A stretch of DNA of 64,000 nucleotides, taken from NCBI GenBank assembly GCA_046154645.1, contig JBJXDZ010000168.1:33775-97774 (forward strand), read 5' to 3'. Numbering within the stretch: the stretch's first letter is position 1; every line of letters starts with the position of its first letter. Positions 44,302 through 53,548 of this stretch are shown piece by piece. Both the position numbers and the translations under genes were made by a program. Under the pieces are notes generated by a model. That model worked only from the letters and a program-made list of their open reading frames with translations, searched no databases and was not told the DNA's origin. Origin of the DNA: Ga0077555 sp046154645. Lineage in GTDB: Bacteria > Pseudomonadota > Alphaproteobacteria > Rhizobiales > Hyphomicrobiaceae.

Positions 44302-44946
44302 ATGCTCAAGTTGATTTCGACACGCCGCGCGCTCGGCGCCGGTGCAGCCGCGCTGACGCTGGCCCTGCTGCAACCGGCCATAGCGCGCGACGCGGTCCAG
44401 CCCGGCCAACCTGCCCCCGACTTCACGGCCCGAGATGCCGGCGGACGCGACGTGAAGCTCTCCAGCTTCAAAGGCAAGACTGTGGTGCTGGAGTGGACCA
44501 ACCACGACTGTCCCTATGTGAAGAAGCACTACGGCACCGGCAATATGCAGGCGCTGCAGAAAGAGGCAACGGGGCAGGGCGTGGTTTGGCTCACCATCTC
44601 GTCGTCGGCCGCCGGGATCCAGGGTCACGTCAACGGCCTGGAAGCGGAGAAACTGACTGCTGACCGCAAGGCGACACCGACCGCGTTCCTGCTCGACCAT
44701 GACGGCCGCGTCGGGCGCAGCTACGGCGCCACCGCGACGCCGCACATGTACGTCATCGACAAGGCTGGCGTGCTTGCCTACATGGGCGCCATCGACGACA
44801 AGCCGACGACCAACCGCGACGACGTGCCCGGCGCGCGCAACTACGTGCGCGAGGCGTTGACGGCAGTGGCGGCGGGGCAGCCCGTCAAGACCGCATCGAC
44901 GCGCGTCTATGGCTGCGGGATCAAGTATTCCGAGCCACGGAGCTGA
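44302..44946 (+). CDS. Periplasmic redoxin/AhpC-TSA-like protein
   Basis: A 214-residue protein with an N-terminal signal sequence (STRRALGAGAAALTLALLQP) that carries a twin arginine-like RR but reads best as a Sec signal. The mature part has the AhpC/TSA-type pattern PGQPAPDFTARDAGGRDVKL, VVLEWTNHDCPYVKKHYG where a thioredoxin would have CxxC, and a late YGATATPHMYVIDKAG. Only the first cysteine of the CxxC pair is kept (CPYV), so it may be a one-cysteine peroxiredoxin-like or thiol-handling protein. A ribosome site AAGGA stands before the ATG. A terminator follows. Confidence 0.82.
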   Translation: MLKLISTRRALGAGAAALTLALLQPAIARDAVQPGQPAPDFTARDAGGRDVKLSSFKGKTVVLEWTNHDCPYVKKHYGTGNMQALQKEATGQGVVWLTISSSAAGIQGHVNGLEAEKLTADRKATPTAFLLDHDGRVGRSYGATATPHMYVIDKAGVLAYMGAIDDKPTTNRDDVPGARNYVREALTAVAAGQPVKTASTRVYGCGIKYSEPRS

Positions 44947-44980
44947 ACGCCAGACACGGCGCGCGGTCGCACAAAACACG

Positions 44981-45010
44981 AGAGCCGCGGTGGCTGCCGC
45001 GGCTCTCTTT
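44981..45010 (+). terminator. Rho-independent terminator
   Basis: A perfect 10-bp stem AGAGCCGCGG/CCGCGGCTCT with a six-base loop, followed by a short T-run (CTTTTCG). It lies after the redoxin gene and just before the end of tadC on the other strand, so it may serve both directions. Confidence 0.85.
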
Positions 45011-45035
45011 TCGTTTGGCGATCTGCAACGCAAGC

Positions 45036-46031
45036 TCAAGCGAGCTTCATGACCTGCAGAATGGCCGGACCCAGGATGACCACGAACAGCACGGGCAGGA
45101 AGAACACGATCATCGGGACGGTCAGCTTGGGTGGCAGCGCGGCGGCCTTCTTTTCAGCCTCGAGCATGCGCATGTCGCGGTTTTCCTTGGCCATGACGCG
45201 CAGCGCCTGACTGATCGGCGTACCGTAGCGCTCGGCCTGGATGAGCGCGGTGGCGACCGACTTGATGCCCTGGATGCCGGTCCGCTTGCCGAGGTTCTCG
45301 AAGGCCATGCGGCGGTCCTGCAAGTAGGAGAGCTCGGCGGTGGTCAAGCTGAACTCTTCAGCGAGTTCCAGCGACTGGCTGGATACTTCCTTGGCAACCT
45401 TGCCGAAGGCGGCCTCGATGGACATACCGGCCTGCACGCAAATCAGCAGCATGTCGAGGGAGTCCGGGAAGGACTGGCTGATGGCGGTCTGACGGCGCTG
45501 GACGAGGTTTTCGATGAACATGTTCGGCAGATAAAAGCCGAGGTAGCCGGCGCCGATCGACATGCCGAGCTTCACGATCGGCGGGTAGCCGTAGTTGGTG
45601 AGCAGGAACAGGTAGATCAGGGCCAGGATGGCGACGATGATGGGCGCGATCAGGCGGAAGAACATGTAGGCGACAAGCGGCGCCTGGCCACGCAGGCCGG
45701 CCATCTTGAGGCGGTTCTTGAGCTCATCGGATTCGAACGAATTGCGCAGATTGAACTGGTCGACGATCTGCTGCATGAAGCCCTTGGGCGCCTGCCGCAA
45801 GCGACTCTGGCCGCCGTCCTTGCCCAATTCGGCCATGCGTGTCTGGCGCATCTTATCGCGCTCGGTTGCCATCACCTTCATGCGTTGCGACGTGCGATCG
45901 CGCGAGAGAACCGGCAGTGCGATCGTCAAGACCGTCACGAACGTCGCGATGGCGGCAAGCACCATCACCATGATCTGCGGCTTCAGCCATGCCTCGACAA
46001 AATCAACCACAGCGTGCTCCTTGGAGTCCAA
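45036..46031 (-). CDS. tadC: Tad pilus assembly platform protein TadC
   Basis: A 331-residue type II secretion F-domain protein with helices near 12-35, 115-155 and 295-325. The T2SSF part includes FPDSLDMLLICVQAGMSIEA and the cytoplasmic helices with AERYGTPISQALRVMAKENR. TadC and TadB together form the inner-membrane platform on which the ATPase drives pilus growth. It lies 40 bp after tadB on the same strand. The tadD gene, usually next in line, is not present; the next gene reads toward it. Confidence 0.93.
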   Translation of the reverse strand: MDSKEHAVVDFVEAWLKPQIMVMVLAAIATFVTVLTIALPVLSRDRTSQRMKVMATERDKMRQTRMAELGKDGGQSRLRQAPKGFMQQIVDQFNLRNSFESDELKNRLKMAGLRGQAPLVAYMFFRLIAPIIVAILALIYLFLLTNYGYPPIVKLGMSIGAGYLGFYLPNMFIENLVQRRQTAISQSFPDSLDMLLICVQAGMSIEAAFGKVAKEVSSQSLELAEEFSLTTAELSYLQDRRMAFENLGKRTGIQGIKSVATALIQAERYGTPISQALRVMAKENRDMRMLEAEKKAAALPPKLTVPMIVFFLPVLFVVILGPAILQVMKLA

Positions 46032-46071
46032 GCCGCCGGAGTGAACGCATCACTCCGGCCAATCGATCGGG

Positions 46072-47076
46072 TCAGTATTTGAAGTTGATCATCTTGCGCA
46101 TGATCAGAAGTCCGCACGTCATCCAACCGGCAGCCGCCAGCAGCAGGAACTGGCCGACCTTGGTCGAGAACAAGATGCCGATGTAGTGCGGGGTCGAGAT
46201 GTACACCATGGTCATGACGATGAAGGGCAGGGAGCCAAGCACCGCGGCCGAGGCCTTGGCTTCGGCGGAGAGAGCCTTGACCTTGCCGGCCATGCGTTTG
46301 CGATCACGAAGCACGCCGGAGAGGTTGCCCAAGGCTTCCGACAAGTTGCCGCCGGCTTGCGCCTGAATACCGATGACGATGGCGAAGAACTTGACCTCCG
46401 GCAGGGGCACGCGCGCCATCATGCGCTCGAAGCACTCACCGAGCGGGATGCCGACGCGTTGCTGCTCGACGAGTTGCTGGAACTCCTCCTTGATGGGGGA
46501 GGGGCTCTCACGGGCGATGATGCCGAGGCATTCATTGAGCGGGAGACCGGATTTGACACCGCGGACGATGACGTCGATGGCGTTGGCGAACTCGTCGATG
46601 AACTTGTTCTGGCGGTACTTGATCTTCTGCGACACGAAGATCCGCGGCAGACCGAAGGCACCGACGAAAGCAGCTGCCAGCGACACGAACGGCGACATGC
46701 CCGGCGTCGACAGGAAGACACCGACACCCATTGAGATGCCGACGATGATGCTGGCGATCCAGAACGTGCGCGGCGAGATGTCGAGACCTGCACGCTCCAA
46801 CCGGATGCGAAGGGTCAGCTTTTCGCGCGCTTTCTGACGATCCTCGAGATCACGCAAGGTATCAGCGACCTGCTTGCGCCGGTTGCTGACCTCTTCCTCG
46901 CGCACATTGCGAGCCTGGCGCTTGACCTTGTTCTCTGTGACGCTCTGAATGCGCTTCTCGGCCTGCGCATCGCCCGACAGCATGGGCTGCATGACGAGGT
47001 ACAGCACGACGACGACGCAGAGCGTAACGATGCCCAGCAAGCCGTACTGCATCATCTCTGGTGACAGATCAGCCAT
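46072..47076 (-). CDS. tadB: Tad pilus assembly platform protein TadB
   Basis: A 334-residue protein with an N-terminal helix (MQYGLLGIVTLCVVVVLYLV), a charged cytoplasmic region near 40-95 and a T2SSF domain including FANAIDVIVRGVKSGLPLNE and IGIQAQAGGNLSEALGNLSG, the pattern shared with TadC. The start at 47076 overlaps the end of cpaF by eight bases, a sign of coupling; a longer in-frame start exists but would overlap cpaF by 150 bp. It is paired with TadC as platform. Confidence 0.93.
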   Translation of the reverse strand: MADLSPEMMQYGLLGIVTLCVVVVLYLVMQPMLSGDAQAEKRIQSVTENKVKRQARNVREEEVSNRRKQVADTLRDLEDRQKAREKLTLRIRLERAGLDISPRTFWIASIIVGISMGVGVFLSTPGMSPFVSLAAAFVGAFGLPRIFVSQKIKYRQNKFIDEFANAIDVIVRGVKSGLPLNECLGIIARESPSPIKEEFQQLVEQQRVGIPLGECFERMMARVPLPEVKFFAIVIGIQAQAGGNLSEALGNLSGVLRDRKRMAGKVKALSAEAKASAAVLGSLPFIVMTMVYISTPHYIGILFSTKVGQFLLLAAAGWMTCGLLIMRKMINFKY

Positions 47077-48532
47077 GGGTCTCTCCGAGCGTATTGCCGT
47101 GATTGTCGCGAACCTCAGCGGATGACAAGGCCTCCGAGAGGCGCTCCGTCTCGCCGTAGTACTCGGCGCGCTCCCAGAAGCGGGGGCGGGCAATGCCGGT
47201 GGACCGGTGGCGGCCGACAATCTTGCCGTTGGCGTCTTCGCCGGTGATCTCGAAGACGAGCAGGTTCTGCAGCGTCACGACCTCGCCTTCCATGCCGACC
47301 ACCTCGGTGACATGGGTGATCTTGCGCGAGCCGTCCCGAAGGCGCGAGGCCTGCACGATGATGTCGACGGAGCCGGTGATCATTTCGCGGATGGTCTTGG
47401 TGGGCAGCGAGAAGCCACCCATCATGATCATCGATTCCATACGGCTGATGGCTTCGCGCGGGCTGTTGGCGTGGAGCGTGCCCATCGAGCCGTCGTGGCC
47501 CGTGTTCATGGCCTGCAGCAGGTCGAAGGTTTCGGGTCCGCGGACCTCGCCGACGATGATCCGCTCAGGACGCATACGCAGGCAGTTCCTGACCAGGTCA
47601 CGCATGGTGATCTGACCTTCGCCTTCGAGGTTCGGTGGGCGCGTTTCGAGACGGACCACGTGGGGCTGCTGGAGCTGAAGCTCGGCCGAGTCCTCGCAGG
47701 TGATGATGCGCTCATCGTTGTCGATGGTGGCCGACATGCAGTTCAGCAGCGTGGTCTTGCCGGAACCGGTACCGCCGGAGACGACGATGTTGCAGCGGAC
47801 GCGGCCGATGATTTCCAGCAGCGTGCGGCCGGCGGGCGAGATGGACCCGTACTTCACCAGCTGATCGAGCTTGAGGCGGTCCTTCTTGAACTTACGAATG
47901 GTGAGCGCAGCGCCGTCGATGGCCAGCGGCGGGGCAATGACGTTAACACGCGAGCCGTCGGGGAGACGGGCGTCGCAGATCGGGCTCGATTCGTCGACGC
48001 GGCGGCCGACCTGGCTGACGATGCGCTGGCAGATGTTCATCAGCTGCGCGTTGTCGGCAAAACGGACCGAGGTCTTCTGCACCTTGCCGCCGACTTCGAT
48101 GAAGGTGGCGTTGGCACCGTTGACCATGATGTCGGCGATGTCGTCGCGGGCGAGCAGCGGCTCCAACGGTCCGTAACCCAGGACGTCATTGCAGATGTCC
48201 TCGAGCAGCTCTTCCTGCTCGGCAATCGACATCACGACGTTCTTCAGCTGGATGATCTCGCTGACGATGTCGCGAATTTCCTCACGCGCGGCCGCGGCCT
48301 CGAGCTTGGCCAGCTGCGTGAGGTCGATGGTGTCGATCAGCGCGTTGAAGACCGTCGTCTTGACGTCGTAATACTCTTCCGAGTGCTTACGCTGCGGCTC
48401 GATGGGCTCCGGCTTCGGCGGCGCGACCGATGCAGCAGGTGCAGCGGCCTTCTGCTCGGTCGCCGGTGCCTTGCCTTGCGTCGGTAGCGCACGGCGCGGT
48501 GCAGAGGGATCATTCGAACGTCTGCCGAACAT
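47069..48532 (-). CDS. cpaF: Tad pilus ATPase TadA/CpaF
   Basis: A 487-residue secretion ATPase that powers Flp pilus assembly. Walker A is VSGGTGSGKTTLLN near residue 255, the Asp/His boxes are in CEDSAELQLQQPHVVRLETR, Walker B is RIIVGEVRGPETFDLLQAMN and the later conserved part is GTLHANSPREAI. The first 70 residues are variable and alanine/proline-rich. Twelve bp separate it from cpaE, and it overlaps tadB, all reading the same way. Confidence 0.96.
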   Translation of the reverse strand: MFGRRSNDPSAPRRALPTQGKAPATEQKAAAPAASVAPPKPEPIEPQRKHSEEYYDVKTTVFNALIDTIDLTQLAKLEAAAAREEIRDIVSEIIQLKNVVMSIAEQEELLEDICNDVLGYGPLEPLLARDDIADIMVNGANATFIEVGGKVQKTSVRFADNAQLMNICQRIVSQVGRRVDESSPICDARLPDGSRVNVIAPPLAIDGAALTIRKFKKDRLKLDQLVKYGSISPAGRTLLEIIGRVRCNIVVSGGTGSGKTTLLNCMSATIDNDERIITCEDSAELQLQQPHVVRLETRPPNLEGEGQITMRDLVRNCLRMRPERIIVGEVRGPETFDLLQAMNTGHDGSMGTLHANSPREAISRMESMIMMGGFSLPTKTIREMITGSVDIIVQASRLRDGSRKITHVTEVVGMEGEVVTLQNLLVFEITGEDANGKIVGRHRSTGIARPRFWERAEYYGETERLSEALSSAEVRDNHGNTLGETHG

Positions 48533-48544
48533 GGGAGAGACTCC

Positions 48545-49855
48545 TTAGCGCTTGAGCTTGAACCGCTCGAGCAGGGGAGCAAGTCCACCCCCCGACTTCT
48601 TCTTTTCGACTTTGTGCTCGCGGCGGCCAGACAAGGTCATGGCGATGTCGCGGAAATGCTGCACGGCCTTGGCCTTGCTCGACATCTCCTCGATCATCTG
48701 GCCGTTGTTGGCGGCTTGACCGAAGTTCTCGCTGTCGAACTCGATGACGGCGGCGGCCTTGAGATCCAACGCGGCCTCGAAATCCTTGACCGGGATTTCC
48801 GGGCGCTTAGGAACGCCGAGCATGTTGATGACCAGATGCGGCAGGCCGTCGTTGTGGCGGTTCTGCTTCAAGAGGTCGACAAGGTTCTTGGCGTTGCGCA
48901 GGTTGGCCAGATCCGGCGCGGCAGTGATGATGATCTCGTCGGCCTGGGTGAGGATGCGCTTCGACCAGGAGGTCCACACGTGCGGCAGATCCACGGAGAC
49001 GTAGGGGACGTTCTGGCGCACGACGTCGACGACGATGTCGCAAGCGTCGGCCGTGAGGTCATAGTCGCGGTCCAGCGTGCCGGGAGCCGCGAAGATGCTC
49101 AGGTGCTCGGAGCACTTGGTGAGCAGGCGATCGAGCAGCACCTCGTCGAGACGCTCGGGGCTGCCCAGCGCTTCGGCGATACCCTGCACCGGGTCCTGAT
49201 TGAAATCGAGACCAGCGGTGCCGAAGGCCAGATCGAAGTCGGCGATGACGACGCTCGACTTGAGCATCTCGGAGAGCACCCACGAAGCGTTGTGGCACAC
49301 CGTCGAAGAGCCGACGCCGCCCTTGGCGCCGACAAAGGCGAAGACGTGGCCGACCGGATCGGACTCCGGATCGTTGTAGAGGTTGGAGATGCTCTCCATG
49401 ATGTTGATCGGCGAGATGGGCGAGATCAAGTACTCGCTCACACCGCGCTTCAGCAGCTCACGATAGAGCAGCACGTCGTTGCTGTGGCCGATGACGAGGA
49501 CCTTGGTGCCCGCGTCGCAGCATTCGGCCAGGCGATCGAGCTCGCCGATCACCTCGCCGCGCGACAACGACGATTCGATGATGATCAGGTTCGGCGTCGG
49601 GCTTTCCTGGTAATGCGCCACGGCGGCCTGAGCGCCACCCATGTGCACCGACACGTGGGCCTTGGCCAGACGACGATCCTCGGAAGCGATCTGCAAGGCT
49701 TCGGCGGTGTCGCCGTTCTCGCAGAAGGCCTGGATCGAGATGCGCGGAATGGGCCGCGCTTTCTCGTGCCGAACCTCGCCACCGCCATTGTCGTCGCCGA
49801 CCATGGCGAGCTCACGACCGGCAGTGTCGGCGGCTGTTTTGGTTTGCTTGCTCAT
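48545..49855 (-). CDS. cpaE: Tad pilus localisation ATPase CpaE/TadZ
   Basis: A 436-residue protein with a receiver-like N-terminal domain (about 50-165, with NLIIIESSLSRGEVIGELDR) and a ParA/MinD-like ATPase domain carrying the deviant Walker A VGAKGGVGSSTVCHNAS. It places the pilus machine at a cell pole. The ATG at 49855 has GAGG seven bases upstream; a longer in-frame start is less likely. It is flanked by cpaD and cpaF. Confidence 0.94.
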   Translation of the reverse strand: MSKQTKTAADTAGRELAMVGDDNGGGEVRHEKARPIPRISIQAFCENGDTAEALQIASEDRRLAKAHVSVHMGGAQAAVAHYQESPTPNLIIIESSLSRGEVIGELDRLAECCDAGTKVLVIGHSNDVLLYRELLKRGVSEYLISPISPINIMESISNLYNDPESDPVGHVFAFVGAKGGVGSSTVCHNASWVLSEMLKSSVVIADFDLAFGTAGLDFNQDPVQGIAEALGSPERLDEVLLDRLLTKCSEHLSIFAAPGTLDRDYDLTADACDIVVDVVRQNVPYVSVDLPHVWTSWSKRILTQADEIIITAAPDLANLRNAKNLVDLLKQNRHNDGLPHLVINMLGVPKRPEIPVKDFEAALDLKAAAVIEFDSENFGQAANNGQMIEEMSSKAKAVQHFRDIAMTLSGRREHKVEKKKSGGGLAPLLERFKLKR

Positions 49856-49892
49856 GTTGCCTCGCTCATACCTTGTTCGTTGCAGCCGGCGG

Positions 49893-50639
49893 TCAGTTGG
49901 CGCCCTTGACCTGGACTCTTTCGTCCGCCTCTTTCTTCGCGATGGTGGATTCACCCTTCACGAAGCGCTCCCAAACCACATCGCGGCGTTCCGAGGTCGC
50001 CGGCGTCATCGTGCGCGGACCAACCAGGTCGGCCGGATTGGCAATCTGGGCCGCGAAATTGCGTTGCGTGGCGCAGCCGAGGTTCGGGAAGGGCAGGTTG
50101 GTCGAGTCGTCAGCCAGGTTCGTGTTCCAGTGACCACACTGCGGACCTTCAGCAACGAAGCGGGCATAGGAGACCCGGATCGGCGGCTGCGGATCGCCGT
50201 CGGTGTGATAGGGCTTGATCGACACGCGGGTGTCGTCGAGACCGTAGTCGCGAAGCAGCTCACGCAGATCGGCGACCGCATGCAGGGCTGCTACCTCGTT
50301 GGGCGAACCCGAGGGGACGTTGATCGTCAGCTTGCCGTTGCCTGAGTCGCCACCCCGATACTTGTTCAGGAAGTCGACGACATGGGCGCGCTGCTGCGGG
50401 GCCAACCCGTGCGAGCCGCGAGCAACGCGAACGGTGAGGTTCGCGGGCTGCTGCGAGACGATGATCGGGTGACGCTGCGTCGGCTCGACCATGGCCCAGC
50501 CGGCCACATGGGCACCGGGATCCTCGCCGGGCCGGCAGGCCGTGGCAACAAGTGCCAGGGCCGACACCGAGAGAACCTTGATCGCGTTGGACTTCATCGT
50601 GGCGACGAGGCCCTGCGGAGACTTGATCTTGTTGGTCAT
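49893..50639 (-). CDS. cpaD: Pilus assembly lipoprotein CpaD
   Basis: About 248 residues. The N-terminus has a hydrophobic segment ending in the lipobox LVATAC, so the mature protein is an outer-membrane or periplasmic lipoprotein. The conserved CpaD segment near the middle is RVARGSHGLAPQQRAHVVDF and the C-terminus contains PNLGCATQRNFAAQIANPAD, diagnostic of the family. It assists secretin assembly. The ATG at 50639 has AGGA upstream. Confidence 0.92.
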   Translation of the reverse strand: MTNKIKSPQGLVATMKSNAIKVLSVSALALVATACRPGEDPGAHVAGWAMVEPTQRHPIIVSQQPANLTVRVARGSHGLAPQQRAHVVDFLNKYRGGDSGNGKLTINVPSGSPNEVAALHAVADLRELLRDYGLDDTRVSIKPYHTDGDPQPPIRVSYARFVAEGPQCGHWNTNLADDSTNLPFPNLGCATQRNFAAQIANPADLVGPRTMTPATSERRDVVWERFVKGESTIAKKEADERVQVKGAN

Positions 50640-50664
50640 GATACGGTTCCTGTCTTCCCAAGCC

Positions 50665-52269
50665 TCAATCCACGATGAACCCGACGTTGCCACCCTTCAT
50701 GCCGCCATCGACTGCGATCGGCGCGTTCTTGCCGTAGATGCGGTTCATGTGGCCGAGAAGGTTGGACTTGAGGTCAGATGCCGGAGCGAGACCGTCGGTG
50801 GGACCCGCGAAGTTCTGGCGGCCGCCGGGGCGAACCGTGTAGGGCGTGACCAGGATGACGAGCTCCGTCTCACGCTTGATGAAGTCCTGGCTGCGGAACA
50901 GCGTGCCGAGCATGGGGACATCCTTGAGACCCGGGAAGCCGTCGATGTTTTTCCGGGTGTCGTCCGAGATCAGGCCAGCCATGGCCAGCGTGCCACCGGA
51001 GGGCAGCTCGACTGTCGATTTGGCTGAGCGCTTCTTCAGGCCCTGGATGGCAACACCGGCAAGCTGCACCGAGATGGCGTTGGAAAGCTCAGACACCTCG
51101 GTCTCGATCTTGAGGTTGATGCGGCCTTCGGAGAGCACGACCGGCGTGAAGGACACACCGACGCCGAACTCCTTGAAGCTGATGCCGATCTGACCGGAGT
51201 TGACCGACACAGGCACCGGGAATTCACCACCAGCCAGGAACTTGGCCGTCTCGCCGGAAATGGCGGTCAGGTTGGGCTCGGCCAGCGTCTTGATCAGGCC
51301 GTTGCGCTCAAGTGCCTTGAGGCCGTGGCTGATGCAGTGCTGCTGTGTGTTCCAGTAGCCGTAGTTGCCCGAGTGGCCGATTACGCCGTTCTGCAGCAGT
51401 GGGGCGACCAGCGAGCAACCCTGACCCATCGGCGCTGCCGTGGCTGAACCAGCCTGCATGGCGCCGCCGAGACCGGCGACCGTGGTCAGGGGGAAGTTGT
51501 TGGCGCTCAGAATGCCCGTGGCGAAGTTGCCGGCGTTGAGCTCCACGCCCAGGTTGATGCCGAATTGCTTCAGCACCGAGCGCTCGACCTCGGCCACCGT
51601 GACCTTCAGCATCACCTGCTCCTCGGCCTCGACCTGGAGCATGTTGATGACCTTGCCCTTGTGACGAGCTTCCTGCTCGGGGTTGGGCGTGGTGATGAAG
51701 CGCGAGGCGATGTCGGAGGCGCGATTGCTGTCCGACGGATTGCGCACGTGGCCGGTGAGGATCACCGTCTCGTTGAGCATTTCCGCCTTGATGTTCGAGC
51801 CGGGGATCAGGCGCTTGAAGAGCGCGTCCAGAACCGCCGTGTCGTGCTCGATCGAAACCTCGAAGGTGGCGATCTGCTCGCCGTTCGAATCGAAGAAGAA
51901 GGCGTTCGATTGACCGACCTTCTTGCCGATCAGGTAAACCCGATTCGAGCTCTGGACGACCGTGTCCATGATCTCAGGGTTCGAGACGATGACGTCGCGC
52001 AACTCGCGCGGCATCTCGATCAGCATGGACTTGTTGCGTCCGAGCCTTATGCCCTTGTGAAGCGGGAAGCCCTCACGCTCGCTGATCCGCAGCACCGACT
52101 GGTGATCCGTCGCGAACGTGTTGGGCGCGCCCTGAGAGGCCGGCGTGCGCTTGGCGTTGCCGCCATTCGCATGAGCCAAGTTGATCTCGCCCGGGACGAG
52201 GGTGGCCATTGCAAGGCCGGCGAGGCCGGCTGCGAGAGAGCCACGAGCATTCTTGAGTATATTCCGCAT
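50665..52269 (-). CDS. cpaC: Tad pilus secretin CpaC/RcpA
   Basis: A 534-residue outer-membrane channel protein. A signal peptide spans about residues 1-34 (SLAAGLAGLAMATLVPG), an N-terminal pilus/secretin domain follows with KSMLIEMPRELRDVIVSNPE, a BON-like part with NETVILTGHVRNPSD, then the secretin core with QVEAEEQVMLKVTVAEVERS, GTLAMAGLISDDTRKNIDGF and PMLGTLFRSQDFIKRETELV. Length and order fit CpaC. It lies 25 bp before cpaD. Confidence 0.95.
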   Translation of the reverse strand: MRNILKNARGSLAAGLAGLAMATLVPGEINLAHANGGNAKRTPASQGAPNTFATDHQSVLRISEREGFPLHKGIRLGRNKSMLIEMPRELRDVIVSNPEIMDTVVQSSNRVYLIGKKVGQSNAFFFDSNGEQIATFEVSIEHDTAVLDALFKRLIPGSNIKAEMLNETVILTGHVRNPSDSNRASDIASRFITTPNPEQEARHKGKVINMLQVEAEEQVMLKVTVAEVERSVLKQFGINLGVELNAGNFATGILSANNFPLTTVAGLGGAMQAGSATAAPMGQGCSLVAPLLQNGVIGHSGNYGYWNTQQHCISHGLKALERNGLIKTLAEPNLTAISGETAKFLAGGEFPVPVSVNSGQIGISFKEFGVGVSFTPVVLSEGRINLKIETEVSELSNAISVQLAGVAIQGLKKRSAKSTVELPSGGTLAMAGLISDDTRKNIDGFPGLKDVPMLGTLFRSQDFIKRETELVILVTPYTVRPGGRQNFAGPTDGLAPASDLKSNLLGHMNRIYGKNAPIAVDGGMKGGNVGFIVD

Positions 52270-52368
52270 GGGTGGTCAAGCCTTCTGACGAGCTACCGAC
52301 AACGGGTGCACGCAGACGCAACACACGCAGACGAACGCGAACCAATTCAAACCGGGCGGTGCCAAGGT

Positions 52369-53172
52369 TCAGTTGACGCCGTAAGCGCGAGACTTCACGC
52401 CGTAGCGAAGGATCTTGATGGCATTGCCGCGATCTTGTTTCTTGTTGAGTTCAGCGGCCTCGTTGGACTGCTGGGTGTTCTTTTCGAAGTCGGCGACGGA
52501 GCGCAGCGCGAGGCTGATCTCACCCATCGACTTGGCCAACGCGAGCAGCTCTGCCTGGCGAGGCGTGAGCTCCAGCGTGGCCGTGTTGCCGTCGGCGTTC
52601 TTGGCGCCTTCCTTCATCTCGATGCGCTGACCAATGGCCAGGACGCGGACGTTGCGGAAGAGCGTGTCGGAGACGTGCTCCTCGGCGCCCTTACCACCAC
52701 GCAAGCGGCGGATCAGGATGATGTCGACGTGGTCGTTCGGCAGGATGAGGCGACCGACGGCGGATTCTTCCGAGATCTTGGTCGAGATGGCGCGCATGCC
52801 CTGCGGCAGGATCGAGGCCAGCACACCGCCCTCACCCGACTTGACGATCTTGGTGCGCGTGATCAGCTCTTCCTTGAGGATCGGCACGCGGGCGATGCCG
52901 CCCGTGTACTCGCGCATGGAGCAGGTGGCGGTGCGGCACGAGACGCCGCCGGCGGGGACCGCCGCTTCCGGATATTCCTGCCAGCGGAAATGCTGGTCCG
53001 TGGTCAACGAACCCAGCGAGATGTCGGAGCGCGCGACCAGCACCTTGACGGTGTTGGTTTGCACTTCCTCTTTCTGAACCCTGGGCTTGTTCAGGATGCC
53101 CTTCATGAGCCAGAACGCGCCGAGGCCGCAGACGCCTGCAATGGCGATTCCTATCAACTGTGCCTTCTTCAT
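52369..53172 (-). CDS. cpaB: Pilus assembly protein CpaB/RcpC
   Basis: A 267-residue protein with an N-terminal helix (LIGIAIAGVCGLGAFWLMKG) and a SAF domain at about 45-110 (VKVLVARSDISLGSLTTDQH, then FRWQEYPEAAVP), followed by the RcpC part with ISTKISEESAVGRLILPNDH and VDIILIRR. It acts in the periplasm with the secretin. The ATG at 53172 has AAAGGA nearby. It is 99 bp upstream of cpaC. Confidence 0.94.
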   Translation of the reverse strand: MKKAQLIGIAIAGVCGLGAFWLMKGILNKPRVQKEEVQTNTVKVLVARSDISLGSLTTDQHFRWQEYPEAAVPAGGVSCRTATCSMREYTGGIARVPILKEELITRTKIVKSGEGGVLASILPQGMRAISTKISEESAVGRLILPNDHVDIILIRRLRGGKGAEEHVSDTLFRNVRVLAIGQRIEMKEGAKNADGNTATLELTPRQAELLALAKSMGEISLALRSVADFEKNTQQSNEAAELNKKQDRGNAIKILRYGVKSRAYGVN

Positions 53173-53357
53173 CGCGCAAAAGGTCCTTTCACCCGAGGGA
53201 TTCGCTCTCGAACTCTCAGTGACTGTGCGCGACAAACGTCAATGTGCGGTTAATCGGAGTCTCAATCCGCAACGGGATGCGAAGATTCCTGGTGTGTTCA
53301 CGCGGGCGCGGCGTTGGTCGGCGGGATCCCAAGCCGGGTTGCTGAAATCAATTGAGC

Positions 53358-53539
53358 GTCGTCGTGGGTGCCCGCCTCCGCGGGCATGACGCCGAGAATT
53401 GGGTGAGGTGTGGAATCACGGCGGGTTTTGCCTGGCCATTCGGATGTCCACGAACATCCGGGTGGCTTGGCTTGGCCCTCAGGATGCCCACTTCGCAGCC
53501 GGGTGGCTTGGCTTGGCCCTCCAGATGCCCACTTCGCAG
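53358..53539. repeat. Repeat block between cpaB and cpaA, with a 41-bp tandem repeat
   Basis: The 376 bp between cpaB and cpaA hold no gene. A family B element lies at 53358-53391 (GTGCCCGCCTCCGCGGGCAT core). Two tandem copies of a 41-bp unit follow at 53458-53498 and 53499-53539 (unit starts CCGGGTGGCTTGGCTTGGCC and ends in CACTTCGCAG), with two mismatches between copies. The block splits the pilus locus, so cpaB to tadC may be transcribed separately from flp and cpaA. Confidence 0.8.
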
Positions 53540-53548
53540 CCGGGCGGG

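Noticed and set aside
43224..44501. Longer version of the EamA transporter with 134 extra N-terminal residues
   Set aside because: The extra part lacks membrane helices and similarity, and overlaps the redoxin start region on the other strand; the ATG at 44099 gives the normal ten-helix protein.
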